DNA of 64,000 nt, from the NCBI GenBank assembly GCA_933822405.4, contig CAKOGP040001781.1:366076-430075 (forward strand), given 5' to 3'. The notes under the pieces were generated by a model. It was not told where the DNA came from and did not search any database. It saw nothing but the letters and a program-made list of their open reading frames with translations. Shown here in pieces: positions 58,174 through 64,000 of the stretch. Within the stretch, counting starts at the first letter, position 1. Each line of letters starts with the position of its first letter. Position numbers and translations under genes: made by a program. This DNA is from Cylindrotheca closterium. Lineage: Eukaryota; Bacillariophyta; Bacillariophyceae; Bacillariales; Bacillariaceae.

Positions 58174-59039
58174 TTGCATATATCCTAGGTAGCAATAGTA
58201 AACACACCGAGCAAAAGATCTATGTGTAATTGAAGGTACTGCTCGATCGCATGTATGGATTTTTTTATCCCAATACACGACATTTTTCGCTTTTGTAGGA
58301 TGCGCTGGCCCAATTGGGATTCAACTCCAAAAAGAGACAGCTTCGGAGGGGCCCCATAACATGTATTGAATGTCAAGATACATTTCGACACTACCATGGT
58401 ATCGAGTATATAGCTCGATTCATATCTTCAATATGCCTTGTCTTTTCGCCGTCCTTTTTGTTTGCATCTTGATCGAAAGAGTTGCCGAAGGTCGTCTCGA
58501 ATTATTCATAGCTACAGCACTCCTTCCGCCCTTTACCTCTGCTAGATCACTGGCTAAGAAACAGTATTGTTGCGGATTTGATATTTCTTCACATCCAAGC
58601 CTCTCTTGACATTATGCGCCCCCAATCTCTCATGGCTCTTTTAGTAGCATTTCGCGGATTTCTCAGTCTCCATCGATGATCTCTCACCGGCACTCCATTT
58701 TCCAGTTCCGACGCAATCTGCTGAATCGTTGGTTTTTTGCTTTGATGAAGGGAATCAATTATGCAATGGTTATGGTTAAGGGACAATGTCATGAGCGTCC
58801 GTTTCTTCTACAGAATCGCTGCCTTCGCTTATGATTTGCACATTCATTGTGCGCGTCTACAGTAGGACTAGGGAAGATCAGCTTCTTGGTTCTTATTGTA
58901 TGGTAAGGTGCGATTTTTCCTCTGTTGTTGTCGTCAACCAATGTTGGAAAAAACCATCAACGTTGAGAGAAGATGAGATGAACTACAGTACTTCCAAGCA
59001 AGAGCACGAAAGAATTTACGGCATCATAAATATACGATG
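58174..59039. repeat. downstream unit repeated at 62947-63812
   Basis: The 3' flank of GTPase 1, including the DEP-gene relic, is essentially identical by eye to that of GTPase 2, with an offset of 4773 bp. The match begins within the last coding exon and ends near 59039/63812. This defines a tandem unit of about 4.8 kb. Confidence 0.9.
58480..58925 (-). pseudogene. relic of the 5' end of the DEP-ATPase gene, unit 2
   Basis: Matches 54060-54720 of the DEP gene: segments of DEP2 (near 58550-58610), DEP1 (GENGVPVRDHRWRLR region near 58650-58730) and the leader to 58925, with internal deletions and frame changes. The start codon region reads ATGTGCAAAT instead of ATGAATCTGC, and no long frame remains. 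Head to head with GTPase 2 as the intact gene is with GTPase 1. Confidence 0.8.
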
Positions 59040-60096
59040 ATGATTTTTCGGAGTGTGCGTGCAGCGTGTTCTTTGCAACCGACAATCGACTCCATCGACT
59101 AAATGACCTTGATCAGAAGCTTCATAGACTATACTGTAAGTAACTAGCTGGAGTGTGCTGCTACTACTTTTTATGTACCGTATTAGACGGTAACCACGAC
59201 CAAGGGGTACAAGCAGTCAGTCACGATACATTATTCCTTCATGCGCTTTGGCACCCTGGTAATTGATCGGCAAGACGGGAGACGTATGGGCGTTTCTAGC
59301 TCTTCCTTAGTCTCAATTTCCGTCGTGTCGATTACGGCGCGTCGCTTCAGTGAAGTACACGGTTGGCGGACGGAGCGAAGAGTGTCGACGAAGAGGACGG
59401 AAGATTTGGAGAAGACATTGTTCGCAATGGGAGCTTGTGGGATGATGGAGACGATAGAAGGAGCTTAGCTGCTCGGTCAAGACCGTCAGCTTTTTTGCTT
59501 TTCCCGCCCTCACCACCCTCTCTCTCATTTGCACCATAGCTCGGTACCCCATTTGGTCCGGGTTTGTCTGTCAATCCTATTGATTGTCCTTTTCGAATCC
59601 TATGATTCGACCTCGGTGCAAACCAGTCACTAACTTAGTACCTCGCTACTGTGCCAAACCTACTCGCTTCTCGTATGTAGCATCAGGCTTTTGCCACAGT
59701 TTCCATGGTAGCATACGTGCGCGATCTCTCCAGACAAAGACTACATCATGCGATTCAAGCCCAGGAGTGGAGGCGGCGCCGGGTAATCTTCGATTACAGG
59801 TATTAACACCGGTCCCACAGAAGAAGCACCAAGAAGCGCGATGTTTTTGAAACGGACAACACGAACACGATCCACTACCCTTGTATCCTAATTAAATTGT
59901 TCATACTTCATCCCACTATTAGGCTCTTGTTCCAGGATGACCAAAGGAGAAGACTAGGATTTTTGGCCACACGATATGGAAGCAAGTGAAATTTCGCTGG
60001 ATGGTGTACCCCTCAGTATATTCATCGTCAAAGTTACAAAACGTGCTTCTCTCGGAGAAGATAACTAACAATCCAGGGCGCGAGATACATCTGCAA
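58926..60096. other. duplicated 5' region of GTPase 2 with insertion
   Basis: Counterpart of 54720-55296. The left part keeps ACCACGACCAAGG but lacks the palindromic TACCTGGTACCAG seen in copy 1. A 537-bp insertion sits at 59262-59798. The right part (59810-60096) matches 55013-55296 with few changes. No independent gene. Confidence 0.6.
59262..59798. mobile_element. 537-bp insertion, possible non-autonomous element or captured fragment
   Basis: Absent from the paralogous flank near 55000. It is bounded by GGTA on both sides (59258-59261 and 59799-59802), which may be a 4-bp target-site duplication, although GGTA is common here. The left 197 bp equal 33954-34150; the right 340 bp have no second copy in the window and show no terminal inverted repeat. 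It could be a fragment of an LTR or other element, or a captured gene leader. Confidence 0.45.
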
Positions 60097-62946
60097 ATGA
60101 CCAAAGACGATCCTCCTCCTATGAAGAGTCCTCCCACCTTTCAAATCAAGGTTGCCCTCATCGGCAATGTCTCGGCCGGTAAGACTACTGTTGTCAATGC
60201 ACTCTTTCGCGACAAGTTTGGGGAAGTCTCCATGAAGCGAACCACTGCAGGCATTAATGAGTTTGCCATTTCCAGCCGCAACGAATGGGCATTGGTATCC
60301 GAGGCGCCTCGAGACTCTCATTCGGTCTTGAAGGAAATCACCCAAGACAACCTCGAGCTACGAACAAGTGAAGAAGTCAAGACCAAGCGCTTCGAAATCG
60401 AGTTGGACGAAGCGCTATGTGACATGCGAAAGGATACACAGCTTGTGGTTGTGGATATCCCCGGCATCAACGAAGCTGACATGAGCAAAAAGTACAAAAA
60501 CTACGTTGAGAGTCACTGGAATACCTTTGATTGTGTAGTGGTGGTTATGGATGGTCGCCAAGGCGTCAACACGGAAGAGCAAGTCTCCTTGCTCCGCTTC
60601 GCAAAGAGCAACTTGGAATCCAAGAAGGACGTGCCCATTGTGATCTTGTGCAACAAGATTGATGATCAAGACGATGAAGAACAAGAGGAACTAGTCCTGG
60701 AGGCGCAGCGTGAAGTCGAAAAGATCTTTGGAGTACCAGATCGACAGAAAAGTCTTCAAGAGATCCTCAAAAAATGTGTCTCCTCCAAACAGTCTGCAGA
60801 CAGTACCGAGAAACAAGAGCCAACAGATGATCATTCCAAACCTTCCGACCAGGTCTCGCCTGTATTCATTCCGATATCTGGAATTACGGCATTCATCTTC
60901 CAGACTTGCTCCAACATGCCTCTAGAACGATTCCATCAGTTTGATCAGAAGCTGATTGCCAAGCTTGGACGCGATCGTATTGGAAAGTCTCGATGGAAGA
61001 AATTGTCCAAAGATGAAAGGATCAAAGAGGCCCACGAGGCGGTTTCAGATCCGGAAGGATATCAAGAAGGCATGGCGGATAGCAACTTTGACAAGTTCTT
61101 GACGGTTCTATCGTTTCTTGTTGGCGGGAAGGGCAATCAACAGAAGATGATTCAAGAGCAAATTCGAGTATCACTTTCAACGATTTCATCTGGTCCTGGC
61201 ATTGTAGAGAAGCTTGAAACTATTTACAAGACAGCAAAGGCTTTGCCGTTGGGTGACGCTGGTGTAAATCCGTACTTGGCAGAGATCAAGACAACCTTTT
61301 GGCGACTGTGCAAGGGAATGGAGCAGACCTGCTTTGTGAAGAATACAGCCTCGAAATATTTGGATTCGTTTCTTACTCTTACAGACGAGTTGAAAAAGTA
61401 TCGAGACTTTGCGTCGAAAGTTGGTTGGGATATCGAGGCCGATGCATCGGTTGCCTTTCTCAGGCGTGTAGTTGGTCGCTTCTTGCAAAATATGGATAGT
61501 ACTCCTGGTTTTGCTAAGGAACTGAAGGCCGTCCACTGCGCAATGAAAGACGTGTCCTCGGGGTCAGGAGATTCACTTACAGACGAAACCTTGAAGCAAA
61601 CCTTTGAAAGACTTTTTCACAAGCTGTCAGAAGAAAAGTTCGCTGCGTTTGCTTCCGCCGATGCCGTCGGCAACCTCTCTGTCTTGGGGGATGAACTTGT
61701 CGTCTACAGCAAGCTTGCAACGGAGGCCGGCTGGACAAGCGAAAAATTGAAAGTCGCAGCAAAGTTCAAACAGTTGGTGCTCAGGCAGATTGGCTCCCTA
61801 TGCGAACTAGCTTCCAATGGACCGTCGCAACAAGTTTTTGGGTACCCCGATTCGTCCAGACCGGCTTCTTTTGCTGCCTTTACGTGGCTTGATTGGAAGC
61901 TTGTTCTGCGCTCGATCTTGTTGCTTCGATATGATCGTCACTTTTGTCTGGAATTTGGCCGCGAAATGGTTTTGATGGAATGTTTGCTTGAAAGTGAACC
62001 AGAAGTTAGGGCCGAAAAGAATGACGAGCAGTGCACTCGATGTAAGTCGAAGTTGACTTTCAACAGAATATGCACCTCGTGCAGGACTCCTGTCTTTGCG
62101 AAGTTGGAAGACAGTCCAAGATGTTTTATTAAAAACTGCTCTGGGACGACTCGTCTACATGACAACAACGGGCTCGTGCATTGCTGTTCAAATTGTGGCT
62201 CATGCACTCAGTACAATACATCCGTAAACCTCAAACGCGAAAAGAAGCACATGTGCCCTAGCTGTGTAGGCCAGGAGTTGGACTACAATCGTCGGTGTGG
62301 GAATTGCCATGTCTTTTATCATCCTCACAGTGAACATGCGACCTTTTCTGTTTGTCCAATCGATGGACGAGCACTTGATGCATCAACTGGAAATTGCAGC
62401 CAATGTGGATGTATCTGGGAACAATTTCCGAACTCCCAAGAAGGCATTGTGAAACTACGATATGATGGCAATGGAGTTGTGCTATTTGGGAGCCAGCATG
62501 CTGTCAATGTTCCATCGGCGTTGTCCGATCCAAATCATTTTGGCCACTTGGCTTGGCAGTACTGTGAATTTATGGCAACGGGGGGAGTTGAACGGGAGCC
62601 GGACAGCACAGGGGATGACGCTTCTTGTAAGCCACCGAAAAGCTCTGATGGGATTGCAGCAAGCCCAGCCTTATTCCAAGCGAGTGGTATGGCATTTACC
62701 AAATCGTCCAGTAATACTTTTGACTTTGGTGGTGGTGCTGCTGCTTCGGGTACAACATTGCCAAAATCGCCGACTAATCTGTTTGTCTTTGGTGGTGGGG
62801 GTACAACATTGCCAAAAACGCCAACGAATCCTTTCGCCTTTGGTGGTGGTGCTGGCAAGCCATTGGCAAAATCGCCCACGAAGCCTTTTACTTTTTCTTT
62901 CGGTGCTGCTGCTGCTAGCAATGAAAATGAAACCAAGTGGTGTTGA
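60097..62946 (+). CDS. dynamin-like large GTPase with zinc ribbons and FG-like tail, copy 2
   Basis: 949 aa from ATG 60097 (MTKDDPPPMKSPP). About 1149 bp covering the whole G domain (60101-61249) is identical by eye to copy 1 (55301-56449), after which the middle and zinc-ribbon regions diverge clearly, and the last 300 bp are again nearly identical apart from repeat-unit losses in the FG tail. All G motifs are intact. The Cys-rich segment keeps its C-x2-C pairs (CTRC, CTSC, CSNC, CPSC, CGNC, CSQC) while residues between them change. The tail is shorter (GGGAAASGTTLPKSPTNLFV, TPTNPFAFGGG, KPFTFSFG). The frame is open to a GTG at 59986, and an ATG at 60001 is possible, but copy 1 does not support it. 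Confidence 0.85.
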   Translation: MTKDDPPPMKSPPTFQIKVALIGNVSAGKTTVVNALFRDKFGEVSMKRTTAGINEFAISSRNEWALVSEAPRDSHSVLKEITQDNLELRTSEEVKTKRFEIELDEALCDMRKDTQLVVVDIPGINEADMSKKYKNYVESHWNTFDCVVVVMDGRQGVNTEEQVSLLRFAKSNLESKKDVPIVILCNKIDDQDDEEQEELVLEAQREVEKIFGVPDRQKSLQEILKKCVSSKQSADSTEKQEPTDDHSKPSDQVSPVFIPISGITAFIFQTCSNMPLERFHQFDQKLIAKLGRDRIGKSRWKKLSKDERIKEAHEAVSDPEGYQEGMADSNFDKFLTVLSFLVGGKGNQQKMIQEQIRVSLSTISSGPGIVEKLETIYKTAKALPLGDAGVNPYLAEIKTTFWRLCKGMEQTCFVKNTASKYLDSFLTLTDELKKYRDFASKVGWDIEADASVAFLRRVVGRFLQNMDSTPGFAKELKAVHCAMKDVSSGSGDSLTDETLKQTFERLFHKLSEEKFAAFASADAVGNLSVLGDELVVYSKLATEAGWTSEKLKVAAKFKQLVLRQIGSLCELASNGPSQQVFGYPDSSRPASFAAFTWLDWKLVLRSILLLRYDRHFCLEFGREMVLMECLLESEPEVRAEKNDEQCTRCKSKLTFNRICTSCRTPVFAKLEDSPRCFIKNCSGTTRLHDNNGLVHCCSNCGSCTQYNTSVNLKREKKHMCPSCVGQELDYNRRCGNCHVFYHPHSEHATFSVCPIDGRALDASTGNCSQCGCIWEQFPNSQEGIVKLRYDGNGVVLFGSQHAVNVPSALSDPNHFGHLAWQYCEFMATGGVEREPDSTGDDASCKPPKSSDGIAASPALFQASGMAFTKSSSNTFDFGGGAAASGTTLPKSPTNLFVFGGGGTTLPKTPTNPFAFGGGAGKPLAKSPTKPFTFSFGAAAASNENETKWC

Positions 62947-63252
62947 TTGCATATATCCTAGGTAGCAATAGTAAACACACCGAGCAAAAGATCTATGTGT
63001 AATTGAAGGTACTGCTCGATCGCATGTATGGATTTTTTTATCCCAATACACGACATTTTTCGCTTTTGTAGGATGCGCTGGCCCAATTGGGATTCAACTC
63101 CAAAAAGAGACAGCTTCGGAGGGGCCCCATAACATGTATTGAATGTCAAGATACATTTCGACACTACCATGGTATCGAGTATATAGCTCGATTCATATCT
63201 TCAATATGCCTTGTCTTTTCGCCGTCCTTTTTGTTTGCATCTTGATCGAAAG

Positions 63253-63698
63253 AGTTGCCGAAGGTCGTCTCGAATTATTCATAGCTACAGCACTCCTTCC
63301 GCCCTTTACCTCTGCTAGATCACTGGCTAAGAAACAGTATTGTTGCGGATTTGATATTTCTTCACATCCAAGCCTCTCTTGACATTATGCGCCCCCAATC
63401 TCTCATGGCTCTTTTAGTAGCATTTCGCGGATTTCTCAGTCTCCATCGATGATCTCTCACCGGCACTCCATTTTCCAGTTCCGACGCAATCTGCTGAATC
63501 GTTGGTTTTTTGCTTTGATGAAGGGAATCAATTATGCAATGGTTATGGTTAAGGGACAATGTCATGAGCGTCCGTTTCTTCTACAGAATCGCTGCCTTCG
63601 CTTATGATTTGCACATTCATTGTGCGCGTCTACAGTAGGACTAGGGAAGATCAGCTTCTTGGTTCTTATTGTATGGTAAGGTGCGATTTTTCCTCTGT
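63253..63698 (-). pseudogene. relic of the 5' end of the DEP-ATPase gene, unit 3
   Basis: Same relic as at 58480-58925, shifted by 4773 bp and essentially identical, including its deletions. Its position predicts a third GTPase copy just beyond the right end of the window. Confidence 0.8.
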
Positions 63699-64000
63699 TG
63701 TTGTCGTCAACCAATGTTGGAAAAAACCATCAACGTTGAGAGAAGATGAGATGAACTACAGTACTTCCAAGCAAGAGCACGAAAGAATTTACGGCATCAT
63801 ATACAGTATATAGGTATGATGATTTTTCGGAGAGTGCGTGTTCTTTGCAACGGACAATCGACTCCATCCATCGTCTAACGTAGACGAAAGCTCGAGAACG
63901 AATCATTGGATTCCTTTCATCATACTGACGACGGTCGAACGACCGTCACAACAGCATTGCTCAGCAACACCAAGTCCGATCAGTTTATCGAACTTGTGTG
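63699..64000. other. right end; leader of a presumed third unit
   Basis: Follows the unit-2 pattern to about 63880 (GATGATTTTTCGGAG, ACAATCGACTCCATC), then diverges. A short inverted repeat GACGGTCG/CGACCGTC lies near 63930-63945. No gene. Confidence 0.5.

Noticed and set aside
58370..58609. 79-codon frame with hydrophobic start (MPCLFAVLFVCILIERV), repeated at 63143-63382
   Set aside because: The first part looks like a signal peptide, but the frame continues into antisense of the DEP relic; duplication of the unit explains its presence twice.
59584..59850. 88-codon plus-strand frame in the insertion
   Set aside because: It runs off the insertion into the duplicated flank and shows no recognisable domain; chance frame more likely.

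Overview
The window looks like nuclear DNA of a diatom, most likely a raphid pennate. The evidence is: eukaryotic genes with very short GT-AG introns (78-102 nt) beside many long intronless genes; cytosolic ribosomal proteins eL34 and eL36; receptor-type CHASE/class III nucleotide cyclases; helicase-associated (HA) domain proteins; BspA-type LRR proteins; a TBL/PC-esterase-like protein; and two N-termini that read as signal peptide plus Phe-initiated plastid transit peptide. I cannot name the species. There are no bacterial operons and no CRISPR array, and I recognised no tRNA or rRNA gene.

Layout. 1-4.8 kb: one doubtful small gene, then a tandem pair of membrane proteins with His-rich tails. 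4.8-17.3 kb: three paralogous two-TM CHASE cyclases (one minus, two plus) plus a cyclase relic, interleaved with an F-box/SPRY gene and a polytopic membrane protein; one cyclase and the 3' end of the membrane-protein gene form a segmental duplication. 17.6-20.2 kb: a nucleotidyltransferase and a probably plastid-targeted small-molecule kinase. 20.9-26.1 kb: an HA-domain gene and two progressively decayed copies. 24.0-31.5 kb: a TBL/PC-esterase and three glycosyltransferase-like membrane proteins. 32.3-43.4 kb: a SET protein, three paralogous LRR-RI-like proteins, a BspA-LRR gene broken by an assembly artefact, and a two-exon mTERF gene. 43.8-45.5 kb: head-to-head eL36 and eL34. 45.9-63.8 kb: a degenerate GTPase, a P-type ATPase pseudogene, a 1629-residue DEP(x5)-ATPase-helical-repeat protein, and a tandem array of large GTPases with zinc ribbons and FG-like tails, each separated by a relic of the DEP gene's 5' end.

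Main themes. (1) Local duplication, decay and gene conversion dominate: cyclases, HA genes, LRR genes and the GTPase/DEP unit all exist as intact plus relic copies. (2) A palindromic GGTACC/TACCGGTA motif clusters in 5' flanks and differs in copy number between paralogous flanks, so it behaves like a hypervariable promoter-proximal repeat. (3) The best candidate for an undescribed system is the 46-64 kb block: a DEP-ATPase of STAND-like layout transcribed divergently from large zinc-ribbon/FG-tailed GTPases, with a pseudo-GTPase nearby. A signalling or defence role is inference only.

Starts were chosen at ATG codons supported by paralogue alignment, and intron positions from GT/AG sites that agree between paralogues. 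All comparisons were made by eye.
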